A DNA stretch of 35,179 bases, taken from IMG/VR virus record IMGVR_UViG_3300051212_001892, positions 1-35,179 of that record. One strand, 5' to 3'. Below the pieces are notes generated by a model, which was given only the letters and a program-made list of their open reading frames with translations, was not told where the DNA came from and did no database searches. Positions 7,933 through 16,528 of this stretch are shown here, one piece after another. The stretch comes from a virus. Every line of letters begins with the position of its first letter. Position 1 is the stretch's first letter. Position numbers and translations under genes: made by a program.

Positions 7933-9921
7933 ATGAACATTTTTAAATCAGAAGAGACAATATCATCTCTAATTAAAAACAATAAAACAACCTCCGAGGT
8001 AAACTACCTAGTTGGCCTAGATAAAAACAAGGGCGCGGAGCTAGCGACAGCATGCCAAGGCAATGCCTGCGCGCTTTCCGCATTAAAAGAAAAAGATTAT
8101 AAGATAACAGATGATATAATGCCAATATCATCAATTTTAGTCACAGATATATGGAACGCTAACAACGATGTTTTTACAGCAGAAGAAATCGTTAAGGCAT
8201 ACTCAACTCCAGAGTTTAAACCAATAAATTGGATGCACAGAGGATCTGAAGACACAGAAAATGAAAATATAGGCGTTATGGTAAAATCAAAATTAGTCTA
8301 CGGCGGCTTGCCAGAGATTAACTACATGACAGATGAAGAGGTTGGCGTATTTAATACAGAAGGCAATACTCTTTCTGGAAATGTACACATAAAACAAGAT
8401 GGTATAATATGGTCTCAATACTTTCCAACATACGCATCAAAGATTAAAAATGGAATTGGAGAAGGGAAAATATACGTCTCCATGGAGTGTTTTTTCGAAG
8501 ATTTTGGCTACTGCCTTAGAAAAAATGAAGACGATGAAAACCCTTTATTTATAGATAGAACAGACGCTACGTCACATATTAGCAAAGATCTAACTTCTTA
8601 TGGTGGTAGTGGCAAGACAAAGTATAAAGGTAAGAAATACCAGGTCGGTAGATGGCTTAAAAATATAATTTTTTCTGGACAAGGAATAGTTTTTGAGCCA
8701 GCAAATAAAAGAAAGGGTAAAATATTGAGTATAATAATAAAAGATGAAAATAAATCAAAAGCGGATGTAATAGGAGTTGATCCAGCTGCAGTAAATCCAC
8801 CAACAGCACCAGTACAAGCTCCAAATACAATCCTAAATCCATTAGAAACTCAGATAACAAACACGCAGAATCCAACCCTCGTATCAACCCCATTAGAGCT
8901 TGCAAAAAATATAAATATGCCAAAAACAAGTGAAGATCCAGCAGACGGTCTTCTCTTCTACACGGCAAAGGAAGCAGAAAAGGTTGGTGAAATAGAAATG
9001 GGCTGCACTGGTTACCATTTATACCAAGAAAACAGACACTCCGATAATCCCCTTTTATATGCTAAATTGATCGCTGATCCTTCAGACTTAGAAAATCAAA
9101 TGAAAATCGCTAGATATAGACCCTGCGCCGACGAGAGAGAGCTTAGATTTGTTTTACAAGATATGGCAAAAAAGGGCCTAAGTCTAAGAAGAGGAGGGCT
9201 TATTACTCCTACACAGACAACATCTTTTCAACCAAGTGTTCCAGGAGGAGGCGGGGAAGACATAGGCGGAGTAATGACATCGGATACTACTACTGGTCAA
9301 CCAGGCGGAACAGATATGGGTCAGACACAAAGCCAAGACAATACTTCAACAAACAATGGTTTATCAGATAATTATAAAAAAGTGTATGAAAATAAAAGAG
9401 AGGCTAAATTGGAAAAAATAACAGAAGAAGAAATCGAACAAGTAATGGATCTTGCCACAGGCAAGATATCAGAGCTTTCCGCTGAAAACCTGGAGTATGA
9501 AAAGGCTATAGCCGAGGCAACGGAATATATAGAAAAACTAAACAGCCAAATTAAAGAACTTCAGGCATTTGCAGAAGAAGTTGAAAAAATAGCAGATAAA
9601 GCCAATGCTCAAAAGACTGTCGCAAAAAGAAAGACAGAACTAGAAAGCATTGTTGGTTTAGATCTTCTAGATATATCCGACAAAGACATTGAGGCTATGG
9701 ACGAAGGATCATATGCTATACTCAAGAAGTCTATGGCGAAAACAGCTTCAGCTATAGATAAGGCCGCCGAAGATTTAGAGAAGGCAAAAGCTGCCTCAGC
9801 CGCAATTAGTCACAAACCAAGACAAACTTCAGCACCAATGGTCGTTTCCTCAGAAGTTATTGAAACAAAGAAAAACTCTGCGGAAGCACTAATAGGTTTT
9901 GCTTTTTCGAAGAAGCGATAA
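7933..9921 (+). CDS. Head maturation protease with scaffold-like C-terminus
   Basis: 662 residues. The N-terminal 270 residues look like a prohead serine protease of the herpesvirus-assemblin type: PINWMHRG with His102, a GVM strand, and YVSMECFF with Ser183-x-Glu185, then NIIFSGQGIVFEPANKRKGK, close to the usual end of the protease domain. Residues about 275-330 are Pro/Thr/Asn-rich linker. Residues about 330-420 form a separate region with Cys/His residues (GCTGYHLY, and RYRPC about 35 residues later) that I do not recognise. Residues about 475-640 are an acidic, Ala/Glu/Lys-rich coiled coil, typical of a scaffold that guides capsid assembly and is removed by the protease. The fused protease-scaffold layout is known in phages. 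The protease call rests on motif and position. Confidence 0.72.
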   Translation: MNIFKSEETISSLIKNNKTTSEVNYLVGLDKNKGAELATACQGNACALSALKEKDYKITDDIMPISSILVTDIWNANNDVFTAEEIVKAYSTPEFKPINWMHRGSEDTENENIGVMVKSKLVYGGLPEINYMTDEEVGVFNTEGNTLSGNVHIKQDGIIWSQYFPTYASKIKNGIGEGKIYVSMECFFEDFGYCLRKNEDDENPLFIDRTDATSHISKDLTSYGGSGKTKYKGKKYQVGRWLKNIIFSGQGIVFEPANKRKGKILSIIIKDENKSKADVIGVDPAAVNPPTAPVQAPNTILNPLETQITNTQNPTLVSTPLELAKNINMPKTSEDPADGLLFYTAKEAEKVGEIEMGCTGYHLYQENRHSDNPLLYAKLIADPSDLENQMKIARYRPCADERELRFVLQDMAKKGLSLRRGGLITPTQTTSFQPSVPGGGGEDIGGVMTSDTTTGQPGGTDMGQTQSQDNTSTNNGLSDNYKKVYENKREAKLEKITEEEIEQVMDLATGKISELSAENLEYEKAIAEATEYIEKLNSQIKELQAFAEEVEKIADKANAQKTVAKRKTELESIVGLDLLDISDKDIEAMDEGSYAILKKSMAKTASAIDKAAEDLEKAKAASAAISHKPRQTSAPMVVSSEVIETKKNSAEALIGFAFSKKR

Positions 9922-9942
9922 TTTCTCCGAAAAATAAAAACA

Positions 9943-9950
9943 GTGTATAT
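9943..9950 (+). promoter_or_regulatory. GTGTAT motif before the decoration-capsid pair
   Basis: AGTGTATATT stands 25 bases (G to start) ahead of the ATG at 9968, with AAAGG as ribosome-binding site between. Together with the terminator at 11579-11608 it would delimit a two-gene transcript of decoration protein and capsid protein. Confidence 0.5.
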
Positions 9951-9967
9951 TTAACAAAGGTAAAAAA

Positions 9968-10480
9968 ATGGCATTAAAACCCGATAGAAACATAGTAGAT
10001 GAAGACATTTCATTCTTTGCTGCCACTGGCTGGGCCTACGGCTCAGCTAGAGGCGGTGTTGTCGTTCCTACTGGTAATACTGTATCTGGACCATCAGGCG
10101 CAGCCATGGATCAGTCTGTAAACCAGGTTTGGTACGCACTAAACCCAACTGGAGCTAGACCATTAGGTATTCTAATGAACGATGTAGTAAACATCGATCT
10201 AACTAGACAAACCCTCAACCCATACAAGAGCGAAGCTCAGGTTGGCGATAAGGTTCTAGTCGCTAGAAAAGGTTATGTTGTAACTAACTTAGTTTATCCA
10301 ACCGGTACGATTAGAGTCGGCGCTCCAGCTTATTTAGGAACTTCTGGCTATATATCACCAAATAGCGGCGTTCTTCCTGGCTCTTGGGGCGCGGCCAATC
10401 TTACAAACGCTTTCGAGATTGGTAAATTCCTTTCTCTACCAGACGAAGACGGATATGTAAAGGTCTATGTTGATTTATAA
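9968..10480 (+). CDS. Putative capsid decoration/stabilisation protein
   Basis: 170 residues, directly ahead of the capsid gene. The composition is Gly/Ala/Val-rich and beta-prone with no long helices. The stretch GDKVLVARKGYVVTNLVYP, then GTIRVGAPAYLG, and the end DGYVKVYVDL fit the small beta-sandwich proteins that bind the outer capsid surface and reinforce it. The gene shares a promoter-like motif with the capsid gene, is separated from it by 21 bases, and shows a similar shift toward C-ending codons, as expected for a protein made at near-capsid copy number. No catalytic motif is visible. A head fibre protein is an alternative. The assignment is by position, size and fold impression. Confidence 0.55.
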   Translation: MALKPDRNIVDEDISFFAATGWAYGSARGGVVVPTGNTVSGPSGAAMDQSVNQVWYALNPTGARPLGILMNDVVNIDLTRQTLNPYKSEAQVGDKVLVARKGYVVTNLVYPTGTIRVGAPAYLGTSGYISPNSGVLPGSWGAANLTNAFEIGKFLSLPDEDGYVKVYVDL

Positions 10481-10501
10481 TTTGAAAGGAAATAACACAC
10501 A

Positions 10502-11560
10502 ATGAAAAACTCAATAAAAGCAAGCGTAGATTCAACCGACCTTACACCAGAGGCGAAAAACCTTCTTGTTTCAGCTGGAAGCAATGACAAAAACGTTGCT
10601 CTAAAGGCTCAAGCTCAGATCGCTAAAGGCATTGCGGCTGCTCTTAACGAATACACTCAGGCCGTTGATGGCCCAATCAGAGAGGGTATTCTCGATGGAG
10701 ATATAGTTTCAGACATCTTCGTTACTGAAGACTTCACTGAAACAACAGATCTTAGAATACCTCTAGATCTTTTAGCTCCTGGCACCGAGAAAGAGCACGT
10801 TGCTTACGTCATGCCAGACCATGGCAAGATCCCAATGAGAAGAGTCGAGGCAGATTACATTCAATTGAACACCTATCCAATCGGTAGCTCAATTGACTGC
10901 ACTAGACGATTCTTAAAGCACGCTCGTTACGACGTTCTTCGAAGAATGATAGAAGTTCTCAACATGTCATTCGTCAAGAAGAACAACGATGACGGATGGC
11001 AGACCTTAATCTCTGCAGCCAAGGGTCGTGGTATCATAGCTTATGATGCCGATGCGGCGCAAGGTTCATTCACTCCAAAGCTCATCAGTCTAATGAAGAC
11101 TGTTGTTAGAAGAAACGGTGGCGGAAACTCTACTAGCGTAGCTAGAAGAAAGTTAACCGATCTTTACATGTCTCCAGAGGCTTTTGAAGACATGTCAAGC
11201 TGGGGTCTCGGTTTAGTATCTGATGATATTAGAACTCAGATCCAAAGAAGCGAAGAAGGCGCTGTTAGAGGTATGTACGGAGTCAACTTCCACGATCTTG
11301 ACGAGCTTGGCGTTGGTCAAGAGTATCAGCTCTACTATACAAGTACATTAGGCGGATCTTTAGCATCTTCAGACGAAGAGCTTATAATTGGTCTTGATCT
11401 TTCGCAGCCAGACAAATCATTTATTCATCCAGTTAGCCAAGAAATAGAGATCACAGAAGATGAGAATCTTCACAGACACGGTCTTGTTGGTTTCTACGGC
11501 TCAATGGAAAGTGGATGGGCTGTTCTAGACGTAAGATACGTATTAGCTGGTTCGTTCTAA
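10502..11560 (+). CDS. Major capsid protein (HK97 fold)
   Basis: 352 residues with ribosome-binding site AAAGGAA. It forms the icosahedral shell. Features that fit the HK97 fold: a helical N-terminal region (residues 1-60, possibly a short delta-like domain trimmed by the upstream protease), then a long spine-helix region around RYDVLRRMIEVLNMSFVKKN, and an A-domain containing DLYMSPEAFEDMSSWG and RGMYGVNFHDLDELG, a pattern typical of phage capsids. The C-terminus HRHGLVGFYGSMESGWAV ends the fold. Codon use differs from neighbours, with more ATC, TTC, GAC and AAG and some CGT/CGA, a sign of very high expression. The gene is followed at once by a strong terminator. Confidence 0.9.
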   Translation: MKNSIKASVDSTDLTPEAKNLLVSAGSNDKNVALKAQAQIAKGIAAALNEYTQAVDGPIREGILDGDIVSDIFVTEDFTETTDLRIPLDLLAPGTEKEHVAYVMPDHGKIPMRRVEADYIQLNTYPIGSSIDCTRRFLKHARYDVLRRMIEVLNMSFVKKNNDDGWQTLISAAKGRGIIAYDADAAQGSFTPKLISLMKTVVRRNGGGNSTSVARRKLTDLYMSPEAFEDMSSWGLGLVSDDIRTQIQRSEEGAVRGMYGVNFHDLDELGVGQEYQLYYTSTLGGSLASSDEELIIGLDLSQPDKSFIHPVSQEIEITEDENLHRHGLVGFYGSMESGWAVLDVRYVLAGSF

Positions 11561-11578
11561 AGCGAGAGTTTTGTTTGT

Positions 11579-11610
11579 GAAAAGCCCCCGTTTATCGGGG
11601 GCTTTTCTTT
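11579..11610 (+). terminator. Intrinsic terminator after the capsid gene
   Basis: A 12-bp perfect stem pairs GAAAAGCCCCCG (11579-11590) with CGGGGGCTTTTC (11596-11607) around a TTTAT loop, with T-rich sequence on the 3' side. The A-tract on the 5' side makes it potentially bidirectional. It begins 19 bases after the capsid stop and should sharply cut readthrough into the neck genes. Confidence 0.93.
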
Positions 11611-11611
11611 T

Positions 11612-11620
11612 GTGTATTAA
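11612..11620 (+). promoter_or_regulatory. GTGTAT motif immediately after the terminator
   Basis: GTGTATTAA begins within two bases of the terminator's T-tract and 14 bases (G to start) before the ATG at 11626. A terminator followed at once by this motif is what a promoter would look like if neck and tail genes need a separate, weaker transcript. No Shine-Dalgarno is present between motif and ATG. Confidence 0.52.
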
Positions 11621-11625
11621 CAAAC

Positions 11626-12108
11626 ATGGCGCTAGCTTATACATCATCAAATGCTGTCCCTACTTCAACTAAAGCTTTTTTAGGAAAAGGTCCGCTAGTT
11701 CAACAATCAATGAATTATGGACAGGCTGGTTCTGTAGCGGAATCACCAAGCGGTTTTAACTTAATAGAATTCACTAGAAAAGTACCCTTTTCAACAGGTA
11801 TGAACGTAATACCAACTGGACAATATATTTATTCTATTGATGACAACTTAAAGGGACCGTTCTTTAAGATGTTAGTTGTAAATCCTGGAATAGCTAATAA
11901 AAATGTTATATTCGCAGGAATAAATGCTATAGGAACTGGTACAGTTAATATGTCTACAGGACTTGGTATTCCTATAAGCGGCGGTGGAAGCTATGAATTT
12001 GGCGGTCTAGGAACAGCACCTGTTAGAAACCTTTGGGTGATGTCATCACCAGGACAAACTGCCACCGTCCAAGTTTATGGTCAATATGACAACCTAGAGG
12101 CTCTATAA
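11626..12108 (+). CDS. Unrecognised head-region protein
   Basis: 160 residues, Gly/Ser/Thr-rich and beta-prone, no membrane segment and no enzymatic motif. Internal stretches such as FSTGMNVIPTGQYIYSIDD and GTGTVNMSTGLGIPISGGG suggest a small beta-sandwich. It lies between the capsid terminator and the head-tail adaptor, so it is probably a minor virion protein: a second decoration protein, head fibre base or vertex protein. It overlaps the next gene by one base (TAATG) and so would share its transcript and translation. Function not established. Confidence 0.6.
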   Translation: MALAYTSSNAVPTSTKAFLGKGPLVQQSMNYGQAGSVAESPSGFNLIEFTRKVPFSTGMNVIPTGQYIYSIDDNLKGPFFKMLVVNPGIANKNVIFAGINAIGTGTVNMSTGLGIPISGGGSYEFGGLGTAPVRNLWVMSSPGQTATVQVYGQYDNLEAL

Positions 12109-12632
12109 TGGCTACAGACCTATCGCCAATGGTAACATCTTTAAGACTTTACATAGGCGATGTGTCATCACCAAATGTTTATTCTGACGCTACGCTAACT
12201 CAATTTATAATATTAGCAGCTCAGCAAACGCTTGGCGAACTTACTGTTGTGCCAAACACCTTCACTATAGATATAACAACTTCAACAATAGACCCAAACC
12301 CGTCTGCAGATGGTTCAAATCAAGGATTGGCCAGCCTTTTTATACTCAAGGCAGCGGTTATAATTGCAATGTCTGAAATGAGAAAAGATGTTGCTAAATT
12401 TGGTGTTAGAATAAAAGACGATCTTACATCTTACGATGGAACGGCCGCCTTAAAAGGCAGACAGGACGCCGTTAAGATGTTTATAGAAAATTTTGAAAAA
12501 ACAAAATGGGACTGGGAAAGAGGCAACAAGTATGCAGGAAGAGCAATACTTGGGCCTTACGAAAGCGCCGATCTTGGCTATACAACAACCAACTTCACCT
12601 ACTATCCAGAGTACGGTCCGTCTAGGAGGTAA
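12108..12632 (+). CDS. Head-tail adaptor (putative)
   Basis: 174 residues. The start matches the head-tail connector family (HK97 gp6/SPP1 gp15-like): SLRLYIGDVSSPNVYSDATL is a short helix and loop followed by FIILAAQQTL, then LASLFILKAAVIIAMSEMRK as the central helix. In that family a helical bundle docks under the portal and extends the DNA channel. The C-terminal 50 residues are Trp/Tyr-rich (TKWDWERGNKYAG). It starts on TAATG with the preceding gene, and the next gene's Shine-Dalgarno (AGGAGG) overlaps its end. Position right after the head genes supports the role. Residue-level certainty is limited. Confidence 0.62.
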   Translation: MATDLSPMVTSLRLYIGDVSSPNVYSDATLTQFIILAAQQTLGELTVVPNTFTIDITTSTIDPNPSADGSNQGLASLFILKAAVIIAMSEMRKDVAKFGVRIKDDLTSYDGTAALKGRQDAVKMFIENFEKTKWDWERGNKYAGRAILGPYESADLGYTTTNFTYYPEYGPSRR

Positions 12633-12634
12633 AA

Positions 12635-13144
12635 TTGTCTTACATTCCAGAAGATATAAAACAGCTATGGAAAGAGGCTGCACAATCTTTCAATGCACAG
12701 ATAAGCGGGGTAGGTTACGCTTGCCTTCTCACATTTAATAATGAGATACGGGCTTCTTCAACAATAATGAGCGACACTGTAAGCTCAAAGCCAAGATTCA
12801 TACCAGCCATGGGCGGATTAAGCAGCCCGCAACAAATTTACGGTTATCAAGAGACAAACTTTACGGCCTCTAGCGGATTTTATCAAGCTGAGACAACAAA
12901 AATTATTGAGGGAAGGGTTTATGGCGCAAACAAGGATTTCGATAATGAACTAATAGCCCAGGGTTCTGCGAATGTATGGAAATTTGTTTGCGATAAAAAG
13001 CATATACCGGATCTAATGAGGGCTACGAACGCCACATTTTATAATGGGTCATCAAAAGAATTCAAAACCAAACTTTTTAGGCCGCCCATTTCTTATGGAC
13101 TTGGGCAAGACGTAAACTGCATATCATTTTGGGTTGATGTCTAA
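12635..13144 (+). CDS. Head-closure/stopper-like neck protein (putative)
   Basis: 169 residues from a TTG start fixed by a strong Shine-Dalgarno, AGGAGG at 12625-12630, five bases upstream. The sequence is beta-rich with a hydrophilic middle. GVGYACLLTF near the start and VNCISFWVDV at the end bracket the domain. Size and place (second gene of the neck) fit the small beta-barrel stopper that closes the portal after packaging (SPP1 gp16 type), but no diagnostic motif is visible. It overlaps the next start by one base (TAATG). Alternative: another head completion protein. Confidence 0.5.
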   Translation: MSYIPEDIKQLWKEAAQSFNAQISGVGYACLLTFNNEIRASSTIMSDTVSSKPRFIPAMGGLSSPQQIYGYQETNFTASSGFYQAETTKIIEGRVYGANKDFDNELIAQGSANVWKFVCDKKHIPDLMRATNATFYNGSSKEFKTKLFRPPISYGLGQDVNCISFWVDV

Positions 13145-14334
13145 TGGCAAAAAGAGGACAAGAGAGACCGCCAAAAGACAGGGTTAGAGATATTCTTATA
13201 GATATAAGCTCTAGCACAGCTATTCAAGACGGAGGATTTGTTGTAAAAACCCTGTCTGAAGTATTAGGCATAACAATACCAGAAATTATATTAGGAAATA
13301 TATGCAGATACTGTGGGCCTGTTCTAACTAGAAGAGCTAACACATACATAAGAAGTCAAATATTAAGCAAGATACGTAAGCATCCAAATATAAACTTTTC
13401 AGAAGATATCTTCTACAGAGGGGCTTTAGGTATACCAAAAAGATTCAATAAAGATAACTTTAAAAAACTTTTATATAAAGCATTAACTGTAGAAGTTACC
13501 GCTTGCGGATATCTTTCAGATTCAAAAATAGGAAGGGCCGCTAGGAGAACAGTAGGAGGCGTAGAATCTTTAGCCTCTTATAGAAAAGAGAAAGCCACAA
13601 GTGTTAAAGAATTAAAAGCAAATCTAGGAAGAGTTGTTCAGAAACTTTATGAGGAAACAAGTTTTAAGGTTGGTGGCAGAAAAAGAACAGGCAAAAGAAA
13701 CTGGCTTTACGAAGCAAATACTGGAAAGACTAAAGTTGACGGCTTTTCTGTTTTTCCAGGCCCAGGCGAAGGTTTAATTAATGGAGGGCAGAGTTATACA
13801 TCTTCAAACACTGGAAATACTCTTTCAAGATACAGTAGATCAGGAACTCATATAATGATAAGCGGGGGTGGTTATAACCCAAATGAGTGGCGGCCAAATC
13901 CAGGAGAAACAAACGTAATAGAAAATATCTTTGTAAGAAGGCTTCCAGGATTGATAAAATCAGTACAGACAACTGGTTTAAAAGCTTGTTTAAATAAAAT
14001 CAAAAGCAGACTAAAAAAACAGGCGGAAAGACAGGCTAAGCTTAGATTATCGGCAGTGCTAGGAAGACAAGGCGGCGGATCTATTAGTGTAAACAGGAAA
14101 GAAATTTCTTCAGCTAATACAGTTATTTCGCAAGATTCGAAACAAATAAATGCAATTAAAGCTATAGAAAGCTCCGACATATCAAACCTCAACATAGAAG
14201 CATCTATAAATCAAATCCTAGGAACAAAAAAATTTACAAAAATACAGTTAGATGTCTTTATAGAAAGAGGCAAAGGTCTTGGTTTAACTGTGCAGCAAAC
14301 TTTGCAAACAATAAAAGAGGGGTTGGGAATATAA
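13144..14334 (+). CDS. Unrecognised 396-residue neck-region protein
   Basis: Not assigned to a family. Residues about 1-120 are hydrophobic/basic helical with CRYCGP near residue 55. Residues about 150-250 carry loop-rich Gly/Asn/Ser sequence (GFSVFPGPGEGLINGG; GTHIMISGGGYNPNEW). Residues about 270-305 are a strongly basic helix (KIKSRLKKQAERQAKLRL). The last 70 residues form a separate, probably helical module. It sits where HK97-like phages encode the gp10-type minor tail/neck protein but is more than twice that size. Translation is coupled to the preceding gene (TAATG). A structural neck or tail-completion role is inferred from position only. Confidence 0.55.
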   Translation: MAKRGQERPPKDRVRDILIDISSSTAIQDGGFVVKTLSEVLGITIPEIILGNICRYCGPVLTRRANTYIRSQILSKIRKHPNINFSEDIFYRGALGIPKRFNKDNFKKLLYKALTVEVTACGYLSDSKIGRAARRTVGGVESLASYRKEKATSVKELKANLGRVVQKLYEETSFKVGGRKRTGKRNWLYEANTGKTKVDGFSVFPGPGEGLINGGQSYTSSNTGNTLSRYSRSGTHIMISGGGYNPNEWRPNPGETNVIENIFVRRLPGLIKSVQTTGLKACLNKIKSRLKKQAERQAKLRLSAVLGRQGGGSISVNRKEISSANTVISQDSKQINAIKAIESSDISNLNIEASINQILGTKKFTKIQLDVFIERGKGLGLTVQQTLQTIKEGLGI

Positions 14335-14336
14335 AA

Positions 14337-15272
14337 ATGTCAATATTCAGAGGAATAAATAGATTTGGTGAATCAACAACTAGAACGATAATCAGAGAAA
14401 ATATTATGGCTAAACTTTCTCAGGCCATGATAGATGCTGGTGGTTACTACAACTTTCCAACTGGCGTTTTAGGATTTGATGGAAACGATCTTTCGCTTTT
14501 AAGACCGTCTTACAGACCAGAGTATGCAAATTTTAGATTTTGGGCTGGTAATAGCTCAAACTGGGTATGGGAAACCCAATCCCCAACTTATACTGGTGGA
14601 GCAGCACCAATACAAATAAGCGGAGTGCATATATCTGGAGTTTTTTATCCAGAAAAAAATGGCGGTCATTATGATCACTATATTGATTATGCAAGGGGCG
14701 GCGTTGTTTTTACAAACCCAATGCCTTCAGGCCTTCAGGTAAGATGCGAAAGGTCTGAAAGAGTTGGATTTATATATCCTTCAATTGGTCCAGAGTACAG
14801 AAAAATATTTAATGCACACTTAAGGAACTGGCAAAATAGTCCTCCAGGATCAGGTTATGATGAAATTACACAAGAGGTTAAGGCCTTTATGCCAGCCGTA
14901 TTTGTGGACATTAAAAGAACGGACGGCGAAGCCTATGAGTTAGGCTCTGCAGTAAGAATAGATCGTTTTTCAATATCTTTTGATATCATAACTGAAGATA
15001 CTATTTTCTATGATTTTTTAATGGATTGCTGTAACTCTCTGCAAGACCAAACTATAGCTGCTTATAACGTAGATCAGGCTAGAGCAGGTAATGCGTATGG
15101 ATTAAACTTTGACGGAACCTTAAATCCAAATAGAAAAAGCTTCGATCAAAGATCGGCTAGTTATCCATGGAAAACAATAAGATTTTTAGGAGACGCCTCA
15201 GAAATAGATACTTTTATGGCCTTGCCAGTGATAAGAGGAGCGGTAGCCGTTGATTTAGAAGTAATAATTTAA
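14337..15272 (+). CDS. Virion structural protein, tail-completion candidate
   Basis: 311 residues. It opens with MSIFRGINRFGESTTRTIIR, then SSNWVWETQSP, a HYDHYIDYARGGVVFTNPMP segment and GLQVRCERSERVGF. This pattern, a conserved N-terminal helix followed by a Trp-rich beta domain, resembles uncharacterised virion proteins I know from other phages of aquatic bacteria. Position between neck proteins and tail tube suggests a tail terminator or connector. The C-terminal half (EYELGSAVRIDRFS-like beta strands, then IFYDFLMDC) is mixed. It starts two bases after the preceding stop. The 30-base gap after it carries a GTGTAT motif for the tail tube gene. Confidence 0.6.
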   Translation: MSIFRGINRFGESTTRTIIRENIMAKLSQAMIDAGGYYNFPTGVLGFDGNDLSLLRPSYRPEYANFRFWAGNSSNWVWETQSPTYTGGAAPIQISGVHISGVFYPEKNGGHYDHYIDYARGGVVFTNPMPSGLQVRCERSERVGFIYPSIGPEYRKIFNAHLRNWQNSPPGSGYDEITQEVKAFMPAVFVDIKRTDGEAYELGSAVRIDRFSISFDIITEDTIFYDFLMDCCNSLQDQTIAAYNVDQARAGNAYGLNFDGTLNPNRKSFDQRSASYPWKTIRFLGDASEIDTFMALPVIRGAVAVDLEVII

Positions 15273-15274
15273 TT

Positions 15275-15281
15275 GTGTATT
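15275..15281 (+). promoter_or_regulatory. GTGTAT motif before the tail tube gene
   Basis: TTGTGTATTC lies 28 bases (G to start) before the ATG at 15303, with GAGAG as a plausible ribosome-binding site between. It is located where a promoter for the highly expressed tail tube protein would be expected. Confidence 0.48.
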
Positions 15282-15302
15282 CTAAATGAGAGATAACATA
15301 AA

Positions 15303-16520
15303 ATGTCCACTAGACTATTAAACAATAACAGACTTTTTTACGCAATTGAGGCAATAGGATTTGCTCCATTTAGCGGTGTAGGAACAACTCAAGCCACTCT
15401 ACAGTCAGGCTTTCTAATGGCCTCTGGAGTTCAGAGCGTTGGTATAGACACATCTTTTAACATTGAGCAAGTCTTCCAGTTAGGTCAGTTAGATATTTAC
15501 GCTAACATGGAAAATATTCCAAACGTTGAAGTAACTGTAGAAAAGGTTCTTGATGGAACTTCTTTACTTCAGCACTTAGCAACACCATTAACTGGCCAAG
15601 GTTCTGAGCTTCTCTCTAGATACAGCAACCAGAGATGCGATGTTGCTTTTAACGTATATAGAGACTACTTATCATCAGCTAGCGGCGGTGGCACATCAGC
15701 TGCAGGTGATCAAAACATTCATCAGTGCTATATGAGCGGAATGTATGTAAGCTCAATCAACTTCAATTTACCAACTGATGGAAACATGACAGAGTCCATA
15801 ACACTAGTTGGTAATAGTAAAAACTGGAAAGCCGGAGCTGCTGTTGGTACAGGTATAATGGATTTTAGACCAAAACAATCCCAGAGTTCTGCTCCTCCAT
15901 TAAGCGGCTTAGTGATGAGACGGCAGAACATAGTGTTTGGTACTGGAACCACGGATTCAGACACTAACGTTTCTTATCTACCAAAAGAAATTCCAGGTAT
16001 AGATTCTACAGGATTCAATAGGGTTTATGGGGCAAGCACTCTAGCAACTGGAGTTTACGCTGGGTTCGGCGCTCACGTTCAAAGTATTCAGGTTTCTGCA
16101 GACCTCGGAAGAACTGAGCTTTTTGAATTAGGAAGACGCGGTCCTTATCACAGATACCTAGACTTCCCAATCGAAGTAACTTGTGCAATTGAAATAATTG
16201 ATACTCAGGGCGACTCAATAATTGCTAGAGAAGAGTCTCAATCAAATCTAACCGACCAAAGAATATATCTTGTTCTTGAAGACGGGACAACTATAGATTT
16301 AGGTAACAAAAACAGACTTACTTCTGTCAATAATTCAGGTGGAGACACCGGTGGAGGAAACAGAACATCTACCTACAATTACAGCAACTTTAACGCGTTA
16401 ACAGTAACTAGAAGAGCAGGCTCTGGCGTTTTAGGATTAGGTCCTGCGGCTCCTGGTAAAGCAGATCCAGCGGATGCAGTTGACGCAGATCCGTTTGAAT
16501 TTGGTGAAGTAGCAACTTAA
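15303..16520 (+). CDS. Major tail tube protein with internal duplication
   Basis: 405 residues, about twice a single tail-tube fold. Two similar segments are visible: VQSVGIDTSFNIEQVFQLGQ at about 43-62 and VQSIQVSADLGRTELFELGR at about 257-276. Each is followed by an aromatic loop (LDIYANMENIPNVEV and GPYHRYLDFPIEV) and a strand (VTVEKVLDG; VTCAIEIID). This is what a duplicated tube domain looks like. In phage T5, the tube protein pb6 is such a duplication and forms trimeric instead of hexameric rings. Position before the chaperones and tape measure supports the role. The C-terminal 40 residues are Ala/Pro/Asp-rich and probably disordered. A promoter-like motif precedes the gene and a hairpin follows it. 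Confidence 0.8.
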   Translation: MSTRLLNNNRLFYAIEAIGFAPFSGVGTTQATLQSGFLMASGVQSVGIDTSFNIEQVFQLGQLDIYANMENIPNVEVTVEKVLDGTSLLQHLATPLTGQGSELLSRYSNQRCDVAFNVYRDYLSSASGGGTSAAGDQNIHQCYMSGMYVSSINFNLPTDGNMTESITLVGNSKNWKAGAAVGTGIMDFRPKQSQSSAPPLSGLVMRRQNIVFGTGTTDSDTNVSYLPKEIPGIDSTGFNRVYGASTLATGVYAGFGAHVQSIQVSADLGRTELFELGRRGPYHRYLDFPIEVTCAIEIIDTQGDSIIAREESQSNLTDQRIYLVLEDGTTIDLGNKNRLTSVNNSGGDTGGGNRTSTYNYSNFNALTVTRRAGSGVLGLGPAAPGKADPADAVDADPFEFGEVAT

Positions 16521-16528
16521 TTTTAAGG

